Source: Myrica gale
Lineage: Eukaryota > Streptophyta > Magnoliopsida > Fagales > Myricaceae
Length of the DNA: 64,000 nucleotides
Assembly (NCBI GenBank): GCA_963930655.1
Contig: OZ005601.1
Span: 26,970,921-27,034,920, forward strand
Reading direction: 5' to 3'
Shown: positions 10,301 to 22,024 of the stretch, one piece after another
How positions within the stretch are numbered: position 1 is the stretch's first letter
Layout: each line of letters opens with the position of its first letter
Made by a program: the position numbers and the translations under genes
The notes under the pieces: model-generated
Told to the model about the DNA's origin: nothing
Seen by the model: only the letters and a program-made list of their open reading frames with translations
Databases searched by the model: none

Positions 10301-12106
10301 TGTGATCAGGTAGGAAATATTCTTCGTGAATGGACTAAACTGCTATTGCCTGATGACCCTACAGTTGGAGATGCAGAAGCTGCAGTTTTTAGATTAAAGA
10401 TAGAAAACAATTGGTGTGTGTGTCCAACATACATACTGTTAGAACATGCATAGAAATCTCCCGGTTGGCCATTGATAGTGTAAGCATCTGAGCGAGGAGG
10501 CCTGATGCCATTTTCGAGGTCCTCAGCAACTTCCTCATTCACATCACCGGTATTATACCAAGATCCTGCAAGTACCGGTGAAGTAGTGCATGACATTAGG
10601 GACATTATACAAATGGGATCAACTATATTTAATATCACTTTACAAGGCAGTAAGCACAATTAGTTTCTCCACATTTTTCTACACCCAGCTGAATGATGCG
10701 AGGGAAAACCTTTAATGAATGCTGTAATTCAGAGATGGAAAAAATAGGTCAGAGAAAACCTTTTGGAAGGACCAAAGGAGCTGGAATGAAGGTAATCCGC
10801 GGAGAAAAGAGCGCTGTGAAGGTCTTAATGGGTTGGAGATCATTAGAGAGTAAAGGAGAAAAGTTTACTAGGTTCTCCTTGTCCTGTAGTTAAGAGTCAC
10901 ACTACGAAAAGTAGCATCAAAATCAAAGCAAAGTAGCATATCAGTTGACAGCGGTTCTATGTTCCCGTGACCAATCATGATTGACGACTTCAAGTCTTCA
11001 AACACTATCCAAATGGATTAAACAAGATCTCTATTCTTATATGCAGTCAATTATTTATTATAAATTACTAGCTGCATTCTAAGTAAGAAAAACGTCCATT
11101 AACTTTGGGTAATTGTGAGATTGGGCAATGTTACAAAAAGTATCAAGGAACCTTTACATACCAAGTAGAATAATTTCTTCTCCATCAGGTTGGGGAAATG
11201 GGTAACCCGTGCTGTAATGTGGCAAAACCACAATAGCACCGTACACACTAGCTCGTGTCCAATCACTATGGGCATGCCACCAAAGGGTTCCTTCCTCAAT
11301 TGAAAAGATGACTTCATACGTGAAGTTTGATCCCGGTTCTATTGGGCACTGTGTAATATACTCTGGACCATCCGACCATGGATTCCTTGGTTGGTGCACT
11401 CCATGCCTGTACTAAAAACATGCAGGATATTCTTAAGACACTTCTATAACATCATTATTTTTGTGATAAATACGTTTTTCACCCTCAACTATGGCTTCTT
11501 GACCATTTGCACCCAAAAGAGAAGGAAAGCCAAGACGAATTGACTTTTTTCCAATACTTATGCTTTCAACATCTACGATTCATCTATAAATATCTTCATT
11601 TGAGATATCTATACAAAGGTATGGGTTTATTCATTTGAGTCTGAGAGAGAATCAGTACCAGTGAATAGTAACACCATATTCTCCTTGATTATGGACATTT
11701 ACGTACGCAGTATCCCCTTTTCTCACCCGAATCACCGGGCCTGGAAAGCTCTTATTCACAACCAACATGCTCTTGCTTCTACACAACTTTGTAAAATTGG
11801 CCTCCTTTAGCTACACAATTTCAAAGAACAACCTTTTAAGGAGTGGAAAAGCACCCGCAACGGTAACAAAACAAGCATCACACCCACAAAATCAGAAATC
11901 AGAGAAGCATTTATGTATATCCGTAAAACAAAAACAACAGAAAAGCTGGCCAAGTATGTGTGTCAGTGTGTGTCACAGAAAGAGAGAAAGAAAGAGGTAG
12001 TTCTTACAACGAAGTCATAGTAATGGACGTTGGCTTGAGCCAAGAGGCCAATGAGCACCCAGTACAGAAGCAGAAGCTGAAGAAACCCAGAAAGCACTAC
12101 CATCAT
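7350..12106 (-). CDS. Laccase (LAC14/15-like), intact, 7 exons
   Basis: Exons are 12008-12106, 11659-11810, 11162-11406, 10437-10565, 8264-8843, 7672-8030 and 7350-7549. All have GT-AG borders and join in frame to 587 residues, a normal plant laccase length. I chose the first ATG of the MMVVLSGF signal peptide (residues 1 to about 26); longer frames upstream start at GTG. Copper ligands are present: HWH (H83, H85), WWHAH (H128, H130), HPMHLHG (H465, H468, H470) and [12 protein letters not shown] (H527, C528, H529, H533) with methionine 538 at the axial position. The product should be a secreted, N-glycosylated blue copper oxidase (EC 1.10.3.2) coupling phenol oxidation to O2 reduction in the cell wall, in lignin or flavonoid polymerisation. 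The LAC14/15 placement rests on the VHYYDFVLKEANFT start and is from memory. Intron 4 is unusually long (1593 bp). Confidence 0.93.
8844..10436. other. Expanded laccase intron 4 with LINE-like remnant
   Basis: The same intron in the sister laccase is 332 bp (14813-15144), so more than 1.2 kb was gained or lost. Around 10050-10290 the plus strand reads like a decayed LINE segment just before the RNase H domain ([10 protein letters not shown] followed by YLDISIL). The rest, 8900-9800, has CT-rich stretches and no domain that I recognise. I could not locate target duplications. Confidence 0.35.
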
Positions 12107-13317
12107 CAGTGTTCTCAAGCCCCTGCTTTCTTGCTCGAAGGCGAATTCTGTACGACTCCGAATCCGTGATGAATAATGCGACAGTTCTCTAGGTGTCACT
12201 TTTCCAATATAACTATTCTTTTTTGCAGAAGCCTTTTATTGGTAAAAATGAATTTTATTCCATAATCATGGTGAGTATAATACATACTTTTTCTGCTTAA
12301 AAAGAAAAGAGATTCCATCTGAAACCATAAAGAAATAAGGCACCCAATGATGAAAAGCCTCCACTTTCAAAAATGCGGATGTTCTAAAGTGAATGTCGCC
12401 TGTAGAAAATGGTCAATGTATTATTTTCTTTTGTCGCCTTTTCAGAATCGTGTCATCTGCAGGTAAGATGCTAGTTTAAGACATTAAGGGAAAGAAATAA
12501 TCCATGTCATTTCTCAGTTGTTAGGGACTTCATCATAGAAACAGGCGTGCCATGCTTTATAAATTGGTCCCTCCCCACTCCACAACTTTCCCGCACAGGC
12601 ACATCGAAGGGAGAGAAACCCCTCAACTTTCCCCCCACAGCGAAGGGAGAGGTGCGCTACTCAATAAGTTATTTGCTCTTGATCTGTCCTTCTCTATTTG
12701 AACATATGGAACACAGCATGCATGCGAGTCAATATCTCGGTGACAATTACATATTTAGGTGTTATGCGGGACCAGCCCACATGGAATTAAACAAAGCCCA
12801 CTTAATTGGGACTTCGCTTTTAAAAGAAAGAAGAGCAACGTGTGTTGCCCTACAGCAAAGCACAATGCCGCACGCCAAGGAAAAAGGAGTGCCGCGGGTG
12901 AGGCCTGAGGAAGACAAAAGGGAAAGAGAGAAAAGCAAGACAATAATTGACTTCTTCTTTTTTCCCCCTTCATGTGTGATTTTGGTACAGTAGTAAATTG
13001 GAGTTGAAGATTATCTGGGTGCTTCATCGGTCAGTTTCTTCAAATTAATGTTGTTGATTTTCAATTTGCATGAACTTAAGTGTTGAGCATAAGTTTAAGC
13101 GTTGTAATTTTTATTTTATATATGCTTCCTTCCGCCGCGCAAAGGAAAAATCCGGGGAAGGAGAAGCTTATAGATATGTTGCCACTATTAGCAAAAATCA
13201 TAAAGCTGTAAACTTAAATGTTACATTAACAAAAGTCTTCTTATTCAAAACTACATCAGGCTATAAATAAGACAGACTGATCTGTTCAAGTAATATCAAC
13301 GTAATTAATCGTGTCTA
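12107..13317. other. Intergenic between two laccases
   Basis: This stretch holds the promoter of the laccase at 7350-12106 (right to left) and the 3' flank of the laccase at 13318-16933. The reading frames at 12547-12993 and 12755-13027 overlap on opposite strands and have no domain signature. No clear TATA box is visible close to 12106. Confidence 0.45.
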
Positions 13318-16300
13318 CTAATTAATTGATTCTGATGAGCCGCGCGAGTTGGGAAAAGGCATGAGCCTAATTTTTGATGAACTCGTACAAGGAGGCATGT
13401 TAGGAGGGGGTCCGCGGATGCTCGTCTCTGGCGTGCCACCATCCCTCACTATAAAGACAGTGTCCATACCCCAGCTTAGATGCCGATCCAAATGGCAGTG
13501 CCATAGCCATACTCCTGCAAGAGATTATCCAGTACTAATTATAGCCACTACTCATGGTTGCATATTTATATATATCCTAAAAACAAAACGAAATTCAAGC
13601 TTCTTGTGTGTGAAAGAAACTAAACTCATGAGTTACTCAATAATGTTGATAGAGAAACATACCGGGATTACTTGCTCTGAATCTAAGGGCAACCCATCCT
13701 TTCTTAGGTAGCGAGACGGTGTTCATCTTTGGCGGATCAACCAAATTGTAAGTTTCTGGGTCACTCACATTATCAAAGTTCCCGAAACCCGAGCCAACAA
13801 CGTAAAACGTGTACCCATGTAAGTGCATTGGATGATCCTCCGACGCATCAAACACAGTGGTACCTTGAAACACTATCTCCACCTCTTCATTATAGTTAAG
13901 CACCTTCAACCTGGTTCCTTGGACAGTCTCAGTTGTATAGTCGGGCACATCATCTGACGTGAAGTTGTAAAGATTTGGTGGGTAGTCTGGAAAATCTGGG
14001 GTGTAAACCCCACTCATGTTCCTGTATTACAAGCATTTGGCGTCTAGATTCTTAGTGGATTCCATTAAATACTAGAGAACTCACTTCCAATATATACCAA
14101 CAATATCACACATTCACACTAGACCATGATTTTCAACGAATGATTTGCCCTGCAGTTAGGTTGAAATTGGACCTCAAATATAAGGAGATGGCGTAATAAA
14201 GAGGTTTAAAAGAAAAGTACCTGTAGTAGGCAAGTAATACGTCTGTGGAAGGGTTAATCCAACTGACATTGTTTAAGCTTGAAGCAAGAGCAGTTTTAGT
14301 CTCTCCCTCATAGTCGAATTCAACGGTGTTCATAGTAACTGTTATATACATTCTGGTAGTAATGTTTGTCGGGATATCTACCGGATGATCGTCGTCCGCT
14401 AAGCTCCTAAGACGCTTTGTGAAGGTTACTGCAGAATTGTAATCCTCATAGGTCGGAAGGCTACTGGGAAAAATAGGAGCTGCTGAGGGAGTGTAGTTGC
14501 CTCTGTATTCAAGAATTGCTGTGGCATTTGTTTGGTCGTAATCTGTGACATCTGGCCTGACACTATCGTATTGTCTAGTAGCCATGTAATAGCGGCCAAG
14601 AGGCTGGTTTGCTGTGACCAAAATATCCATTGTTTGTCCCGGGGTTATCATGAGAAAATTCGAAACCACGGGTTTAACGTATGATCCATCCAATCCTACC
14701 AAAGTGAGGTTATGTTGAGCAATTGCAAAAAAGAGTTCGGCGTTCATGGCTGCATTGACTAACCGAAGAAGATACCTCTTGCCATAATCTACTTGCCACC
14801 GATACGTACTGTCTGCAACACAAGAATTACTGCATTCAGAAGATATATTCAACAATGATTTTCCTCTAGTATTCACTTTTTCTACTTTTTCCCCTCTACT
14901 GAATTAATGTAATCGCAGGTAAGAACATATTTCATGGATAAAAGTCAATTAAAGGATTGAGATAGAACAAGATTATAAAGTTTAAACTTTGGGTCTCAGG
15001 ACTTGAAACTGGGAGAAACACCTCGTCACAAGTAAAGAAAGATGTTCGCATTGGTTCCTCTGTTAACATTTTAATAATCGCAGAAAGAAAATGTCTTTCC
15101 CTTATCATAACCATTTGTGTGTGTATGTGTGTGTCTCCACGTACCGCTAGAGCAAGGGAGGAAGTCACCCGGTTGGCCATTGATAACATAACAATCTGAG
15201 CGAGGAGTGTCAGCACCAGATTCGAGATCCTCAGCAACTTCCTCGTTCACGTCGCCCTTATACCAAGATCCTGCAAGTACAAGAGAAGAAATATTGCTTC
15301 ATTTTACAGGCGTTAATAAAACAAATGGCCTGGGACTACATCTGACACTAGCTAGACTTCTGCATATTGATATCGGTAGGCGCAACGTCCTGATTCACTT
15401 TTCTAGCTAGTCCTATATGGTAATTGTCAGAAGATTCAAGGTAAATTGTATGGAAGTTTCTAAACCAGCTCAAAGATTTGGTGAAAAACCTCAGATGGAA
15501 GCATCTTAATTTACTATAGGTAAAACGATTGGGAAAGTTTGTGAGAAATTCCAGTAACAGCTAGCAAAAAGATACTTCACATACCGAGGACGACAATTTC
15601 TTCTCCATCTGGTTGGGGAAATGGGAAACCAGTCTCGTTCAATGGCAAAACGACAATAGCGCCATGCACACCAGCTCGTGTCCAATCGCTATGGGCATGC
15701 CACCAAAGTGTCCCTTCCTCATCCGAAAGTGTAATCTCATAAGTAAAGTTCGCTCCTGCTTCTATGGGACACTGTGTGATGTACTCTGGACCATCCGACC
15801 ATGGGTTTCTTGGTTGATGCACTCCATGCCTGTACGTATAAATTAACACCATTTCTTTTAAAATTACCATCTTTTCTATACTTCTTTTTGTTTCATACGT
15901 TTTGACTTTTCATGTTTTATTTAATTTGTTGGGTCTCTGTATTATGACCCTCCCAGCCCCACCTAAATGCTTAGTTACGGTCTGAACTTGGAACTTTATA
16001 CACATTCGAGCAACTGGAATTACAGATAGACCAAAAAGAAAGAAGAAAACAAGAATTACAGTTAGAGCTAAGGGTCAATCGAAGGACTTCTTGACTCTTG
16101 ATTGTTGGGCCAGCGATATGGACCATTCATATCCACGTCTTCATTTGGTATTATACTGACATTCCTCGCACTCCATTAAAACTCCAGAATCCCTCCTCTT
16201 TCACTCTTTTTCTGGATTTCTTTATTATTTTTTTCGGTTTTTGTATATACTCCTACGGGTTAGACTGCAAATTACGCCCAGTACAGTCCTTGGAAAAGCA

Positions 16301-16933
16301 ACTTCAATTATGATTAAAGAAACGAAAAGTTTTCTTAATTTTTTGGGTATCTGATAGAGTTAGTACATGATATATAAGTGTTTGTCTAGATGAGAAATAG
16401 CTTCATCAGAAAGAGTATGAGCACCATACAAAACATAAGCACGAAGATGAAAGCATATAACATCTCTGCTTGTGTAAAAAATGTGATTATGTATGATTAG
16501 AAGCTTAGATGGGTGTATATTGAGTGTAGGAATGTCTGTGCTTATTCGTTTGAGCTTGGGGGAGAGAGAGAGAGAGAGAGAATACCAGTGAATAGTAACA
16601 CCGTAGTCTCCTTGGTTATGGACATTTACAAACACGGTATCCCCTTTTGTCGCACGAATCACAGGGCCTGGGAGACTATCATTGACAACCAACATACTCT
16701 TGCTGCTACACAACCTTGTAAAGTTGGTCTCCTTCAGCTGCATCATTGATAAAACCACCATGAACAATTAACATACTCTTCATCAAATGAAAACAAGAGG
16801 TAAACGAGAGAGAAACAGAGGGGTTACTGCTTACAACGAAGTCATAGTAATGGACTTCGCCTTTAACCAAACCAAGGAACATCCCCAAGATCAAAAGCAG
16901 AAGCCCCAGAAACCTTGAAGGCGCAGACATCAT
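13318..16933 (-). CDS. Laccase (LAC14/15-like), intact, 7 exons
   Basis: Exons are 16835-16933, 16586-16737, 15585-15829, 15145-15270, 14221-14812, 13663-14021 and 13318-13514, giving 589 residues in frame. Lengths match the sister laccase (99, 152, 245, 126 versus 129, 592 versus 580, 359, 197 versus 200), so the pair arose by tandem duplication. The start is the first ATG of [10 protein letters not shown], which opens a hydrophobic signal peptide. The copper ligands are all present: HWH (83, 85), WWHAH (128, 130), HPMHLHG (468, 471, 473) and [12 protein letters not shown] (H530, C531, H532, H536, axial M541). It is expected to be a secreted laccase acting on phenolics in the apoplast. Divergence from its neighbour is greatest in exons 4 and 5 and in the segment after FNFT/YNFT in exon 6, which may shape substrate choice. 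Subfamily placement is from memory. Confidence 0.93.
16561..16580. repeat. GA microsatellite next to a laccase splice donor
   Basis: A short (GA)n run lies 5 bp inside intron 2 of the laccase at 13318-16933, directly after its donor site. The corresponding place in the sister gene (11641-11652) holds a shorter GA-rich stretch. Confidence 0.7.
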
Positions 16934-17030
16934 ATTCTCAGTTCTCAAGCCGGTTCCCCTGCTTTCGTAGTCTGAAATGGGTTACTGTAATGTCTTTGAA
17001 AACCAGGTACGTACGTCTATGGTTTGAGCT

Positions 17031-17038
17031 TATTATAG
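17031..17038 (-). promoter_or_regulatory. Candidate TATA box of the laccase at 13318-16933
   Basis: The minus strand reads TATAATA about 100 bp upstream of the chosen start codon. The pseudogene has a TATAAATA at a similar place in its flank. This is a position-based inference only. Confidence 0.3.
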
Positions 17039-19449
17039 CACTTGGTAGTTAGTAGTCCTTGTACAGTTAGGTTCAGTTGGACATGAGCTTCCTCCTCGTC
17101 ATGTTGAATTCTTGTTATGAGAGTTCTGGACTCGACTAGTCATGTAAGTTAGGTGGGGAGGCGCGAGGTTTCTTTTCTTTTCTTTCCTCTAATTACTATT
17201 ATCTTGGTGAGTAAATTAGGACAATTTGGATTGTACGTTGAATCATCTATTGCCCTAATAATGCAAAATTTGAGGAAGATTGGATTTAACTATTTAGTTG
17301 AGGCTTTATCATTTTTAAAATTATTCTTAATCAATCAAGATACTCAATTTGTTAAGACAGAGTACTAAATCATCCTCGATCCTTCAATTTGCACTGCATT
17401 TCCTCTGCTCTCTTCTACAATGGAATCATGTCAATTCAAAACTTCGATCGGTCCCTGATCAACCATTTTCTGAGAGAATTCTCGAACTAGAGTTTGACCC
17501 CAAAATGCTGCACATACTACCCGATTATTCTTAAAGCCAAATACACATTTCCAAGCAGGGAAAAGCAATTAATAAAAAGCACTTGAATATAAACGTGGCG
17601 ACAACGAGTTACTGTTTCCGGCCCCTATATTACATGGTCCATTTATTTGTAAATTAAACAAACCAAGTGCTCCTTTACCCGTGCAAAATGGGAGGTGCAG
17701 ATGAGTATTTGGAACTTTAGTTGCGAGTCTCGGAGAGTCGGAGGCTAGACAGAGCCCACGTGAATTCGCCCAAGATCTTTCGTATAAAACTGCTTGCCAA
17801 GATGTTGCTTCGGGTGCATCAGGTTTGCCATATGACAGAGCCCAGTGCCCACCTTATTTTCTTAACGACTCTAAAAAATTGTAGAACGTCGAGGGGTGAT
17901 TTAACAATTCTGACCCACGTTTTGCACTTGAAACCATCAAATCCCACTGAATACAAATAATCATCTGTTAGACGAACGATATCCTTGTTTAGGGTCTTTT
18001 TTTTCCCTAATAAAAGATTTTCCGTTTAGACACTATATATCCGACCACGTTCGAGTACTTTAACATGAAAAATCCCCAATGCCCCATTGAGATTTAGCAC
18101 AATATTGAACGCGAACTCCAATAACGAAGGGAAAATTCAGCTGCAATATCTAACTTTCCACTTCCAAGAGTCAATTTGCTTTTCCAGCAGCTAGCAAGAG
18201 TGAAAAGACCACCAGAAGCAGCGTCCAAGATCTTTACCCAATTTACTTTCCGATACAATTCGTCGACCGTTCCCATCGTCCGGCACTACTCATGAAGACC
18301 TTACCTAATACAATAAATATATCGAGCGGGATTAGTAAACTACAAAGAGCCTTTGGCTACTCTCTGCACTTCTCATTTCACATCCACTGCAAAATGAAGA
18401 AGAAGAGGAGAAAAAACTGACTTTTAGTTGTGTTTTGACCGTACAAACTATCCATGCAGATGTTTTTTTTTCTTTATTTTAGTTCGTATATATACGAGAA
18501 TTACAACTAATATATATTAAAATAAAAATTAATAAGCTTTAGACTACTTATCTTTGACACATTACTTTGTCCCACAATTTGATAAGCTTTTAATTTACAC
18601 ATCAAGATGATTCTTGCTTATTGTGATTAGCATTCAACGGGTCATATGTTTTTTGGTTTTGACAATCATTTCTTAAATCATGAGATCGACGGACCATTGC
18701 ATGGATTTTCAACTAGACCTTGATTCTAAGTAATGGTTGTTTAGTAAGATCTTTGAATGACTTCATGCATGGAAAGATGGATATTGAATGACCCATCCCG
18801 TAAAATTAGAGCTGAACAAAATCAGACCGTGGATCGGACCGGACAGCAAAATCGAACTGGATTTGCGGTCCGGTCTTGTTTATATAAATCCGGTCTGGTC
18901 CATACCTTTTGACAAACTAGTCCGGACCGGATTTATTAATATAAATATAAATATATATTTTTTAATACAAATTACAAACTTAAAAAGTTTAGTTTTAACC
19001 TAAACTAAAACTCTATATTTTTATATGACCTTCCCCTTCGAAATTAATCTTAAAAAATTGAAACTGATCCGGACCACTTATAAGTTGCCGTTGGCGGCCG
19101 ACTCTTCCTCCTTGTCTCCTCTGTATCTTCTGTCATGTAACCATTCCCGTTTGAGGAGCCCTTGGCTATCGAAGGCCGACACATTCTCGGCTCCTTGGCT
19201 GCAATTCAGACTTAACATACCGTCACAACCATGAGCAATAATCGGCCTCTATATATATATATATTTTTTTCACTCTACGATGCAATCGACTGATTGAAGT
19301 TTTCAAGGCTAAACAAGCAATCTAGTAAAATCAACCGAAATTAGTTATATATATAGCCGTTTATCTTAATGAAGATTAAAGTAGATAAGCTCAAAATTAC
19401 CTTCAGGGATGAAATTTTGGTGCTGGAATCTCTCTTTGAGAAACCGGCC
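17039..19449. other. Intergenic, no convincing gene
   Basis: This is an AT-rich spacer between the laccase cluster and the zinc-ribbon gene. The segment at 18820-18930 repeats ACCGGACCGG/CCGGTCCGGT-type words in both orientations, as in a decayed repetitive element. The reading frames at 18094-18276 and 17721-17960 show no recognisable domain. Confidence 0.45.
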
Positions 19450-20012
19450 TTTATTGCTTGTCAGTATCACCTTCGTCGACATCTGCCCTCGGAAAAGAGT
19501 GCTTCAACTTTGGTTTCTTGAACATTTCCTCCGGAAATTCCGTCACAATCTTTGGCTCACAACCACAACCTATAAATAATAATAAATGCTCCAAAAATCA
19601 AGTTCTTCAAAATCCACTTCTCAAATAGATCACATGTAAGGAGTACCTATTTCTTGGTCTTCTGCTTCTTCTTTGACACGATCGTCGTTCTCTGAATCGA
19701 GGTACTCGCTCCAATCGCTTCGTCTCTTCCTATTATCGCACTTGAATCGGTCGTTGGTAGTACCTTCTTCTTTTTGCGATACTGGTAGTTTGGTTCCATG
19801 AAGGCTAGTTGGAGGGTGTTCGGAGGATTTACGGGACATGTTGAAGGTCTGGACAAAGCGGTGGAGGTCCCTGGCCATGAAGCCCTGAGCGAACACCTTT
19901 AGTATAGATTGCCTCTGGTTGCACACCACGCATGTAAACTTTGTTAACAATCTTCTTCTTGGTCCTCTGCTGCTTCACCTGAGAGACGTCCCATCAACCA
20001 TCAACCACACAC

Positions 20013-20066
<54 letters not shown>

Positions 20067-20127
20067 TTGCTTGCATTTTGGAGCATTGGCAACACTGAAC
20101 AGAAATGAAGGTCGTACTCGTCGACAT
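19450..20127 (-). pseudogene. MRNIP-like zinc-ribbon protein, apparently frameshifted
   Basis: The minus strand has exon 1 at about 20071-20127 (start MSTSTTFISVQCCQCSKMQ), exon 2 at 19647-19978 and exon 3 at 19450-19569. The paired cysteines CCQC and CVVC (in FTCVVCNQRQS) followed by VFAQGFMARDLHRFVQTFN match the N-terminal zinc ribbon of MRN-complex-interacting protein homologues. Exon 3 ends HSFPRADVDEGDTDKQ. Exons 2 and 3 join in frame, but exon 2 starts VKQQRTKKK in one frame while CVVC lies in another, so one extra base sits near 19939-19942. Intron 1 would need a non-consensus donor after ATGCAA, now next to a (CT)n(TA)n repeat. MRNIP in animals supports the DNA-damage response; the plant role is inferred. 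Either a pseudogene or a local sequence error is possible. Confidence 0.6.
20018..20066. repeat. TA/GA compound microsatellite
   Basis: About 12 AT units are followed by about 12 GA units in intron 1 of the MRNIP-like gene, ending only 4 bp from the presumed exon 1 border. Expansion here could have disturbed the splice donor. Confidence 0.85.
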
Positions 20128-21395
20128 TGCTGGCCTAGATGTGCTCTCTGTCTCTGTCTCTCTTTCTAGGGTAAGGTTCGTTTTAAAGTTTTTTCTAGGA
20201 TTCAAATTCATTCACAAAACTATTACTAAAAATCTTAAGAATTTAAACACAAATACCAATACATTTAACACAATATTTAATAAATTTTTACTTTTTTATT
20301 TAACACAAATTTTCTCTTTCTCTATACTTTTTCACATAACTCAATTATTTTTTTATTAGACAATTACATCATTTTTCTCTCAACTCAAACACCTATAAAA
20401 TACTATACCAACATGGACATTTTATCTCAACACCAACATCACCTCTAGACTTTGCTTTTATTTGATAAGGAGGGTTTAGGGATTTTTGGCGCCACATGTT
20501 TGGAATTTGAAACTTTGGGCTAAGGCTTGGGCCTGAGGATTGTGGGCTTTCAAAACGAGTTCAAAATCAATTAATGGCTTTTTATGTGATTTTAAAATCA
20601 TACCGTACTTTTTTTACAATTGATAAATTATTGCATAGTTTCAGCAGTCACTTTTGAGAAATCACTTCAAATTTCAGTCTAGATTTTTACTCGAATCGAT
20701 GATGTGATATGCCATGTATTAATATATAGTTATATAACCTACCACGTATTTTACAAGTGTATAAAAATATAATATCTTTTTATAATTTAATATTTTTTAT
20801 TTAATTTATGAATTTTGTTAACTCCATTTTTATTTAATGTACTATTTTAATTATAATTTTTATTTACTTTTTAAGGCATGTGGTAAGTCATATAATTATA
20901 TATTAACACATAGTGTGTCATGTCGTCAATTTGGATTTGAAATCTGAATAAATATGTGACGGAGTTAGTAATTTTACAAGCGTGACCTAAAACAGTTATT
21001 TATCAATTATAGAAACTTAAGTATGTTTTTAAAATCACATAAAAACCTAGGTAGTAATTTTCAAATTTCTCTTTATAAAAACCAAACTCTCGATCCGTTG
21101 CTTTCTTAGCCCTGTAAATCGCGAAGTTCAATTATGAAAATTATTATAATAGGTTCCAAAAATTACTCCCTATTTAAAAAGATTTAGTGTTAAAAAATTA
21201 GGCGAATAATATTTTTTTCGTTGAGAATTTCAAATGATCTGTCTTAAGGACTATGAAATGTATAAATTAGTTTTTTAATACAATTTTCTTTTGGGTAATT
21301 ACATTGTCAAAACTTTGTTTTGTCATATACCTTCTGGTTCATGGCTTACACGTATGTCCCTTCTTATTGGGTTGTAAGTTGGAAAAATAAAAGAA
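20128..21395. other. AT-rich intergenic region
   Basis: No gene is seen. Immediately left lies the 5' leader of the MRNIP-like gene. The 20560-21060 part has long A/T runs and loosely inverted words (for example AATTTTAAAATCATA near 20587 and TTTTTAAAATCACAT near 21033), which suggests an old TIR element. The boundaries are not clear. Confidence 0.35.
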
Positions 21396-21560
21396 ATTAG
21401 GTGATGTTTGAGTGTTAAAATTTTGAGTATTGGAGTTTGTAAAATATTATAAAGTAAAGATATGTTAGAGTTGTTGATGAAAAAATAAAAAAAAAATATT
21501 TTTAATAAATATTATAATAATAATAAATTATATGATAAATATTTTAATATTAATTCCAAG
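21396..21560. mobile_element. Truncated MITE, partner of the element at 21602
   Basis: This segment repeats the left two thirds of the neighbouring element at 21602-21796 at high identity: GATGTTTGAG, then AAAATTTTGAGTATTGGAG, TATTATAAA, and TATTATAATAATAATAAATTA. It lacks the right terminal inverted repeat. Confidence 0.6.
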
Positions 21561-21601
21561 GCCCCGAATATCATGCGAGGCTGATTGGACTCGAGACAAA
21601 G

Positions 21602-21796
21602 TTTTAGGGGATGTTTGAGGGTGAAAATTTTGAGTATTGGAGTTTGAGAAATATTATAAAATAAAGATATATTATGGGAGTTGGTGAAAAAGTAAAGAGA
21701 GAAAAGATTTTTAATAAGTATTATAATAATAATAAATTATGTGGTGAATTTTTTATGATTAAACCCAAATATTTGGGCACCAAACATATCCTTAAA
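21602..21796. mobile_element. Small TIR element (MITE)
   Basis: The left end reads TTTTAGGGGATGTTTGAGGG. The right end, reverse-complemented, reads TTTTAAGGATATGTTTGGTG. The ends are thus imperfect inverted repeats around an AT-rich 195-bp body with no ORF. The terminal words resemble hAT- or Harbinger-derived MITEs, but I could not fix a target duplication. Confidence 0.55.
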
Positions 21797-21873
21797 ATCC
21801 GTAAAAGTGCAAATTACTATTAAATCCAGTGCATGTTTGGAATATAATAAAGATATGCTTCCCAAAAGAGGAA

Positions 21874-21882
21874 TATAAAAAG
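21874..21882 (+). promoter_or_regulatory. Candidate TATA box of HGPT
   Basis: TATAAAAAG lies about 145 bp upstream of the HGPT start codon and is the only good TATA match in the flank. The assignment rests on position alone. Confidence 0.35.
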
Positions 21883-22024
21883 TTTTTGTTTCGAATATAA
21901 GAAGAGCACAGTTGAAAACGAATCAGAAAATTATTCGGAGAAAATTGACAAAGCGCAGAAACCACGAAGAACATCTTTATTGGATTGCACGTTCTCTGAC
22001 TCGTCCGAGACCGGAGACTGCCAA

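Noticed and set aside
12547..13027. Overlapping frames between two laccases
   Set aside because: They overlap on opposite strands, have no domain, and no splice sites extend them.
18094..18276. 60-codon frame MGTVDELYRKVNW
   Set aside because: It is short, has no recognisable family and no flanking exons; not distinguishable from chance.
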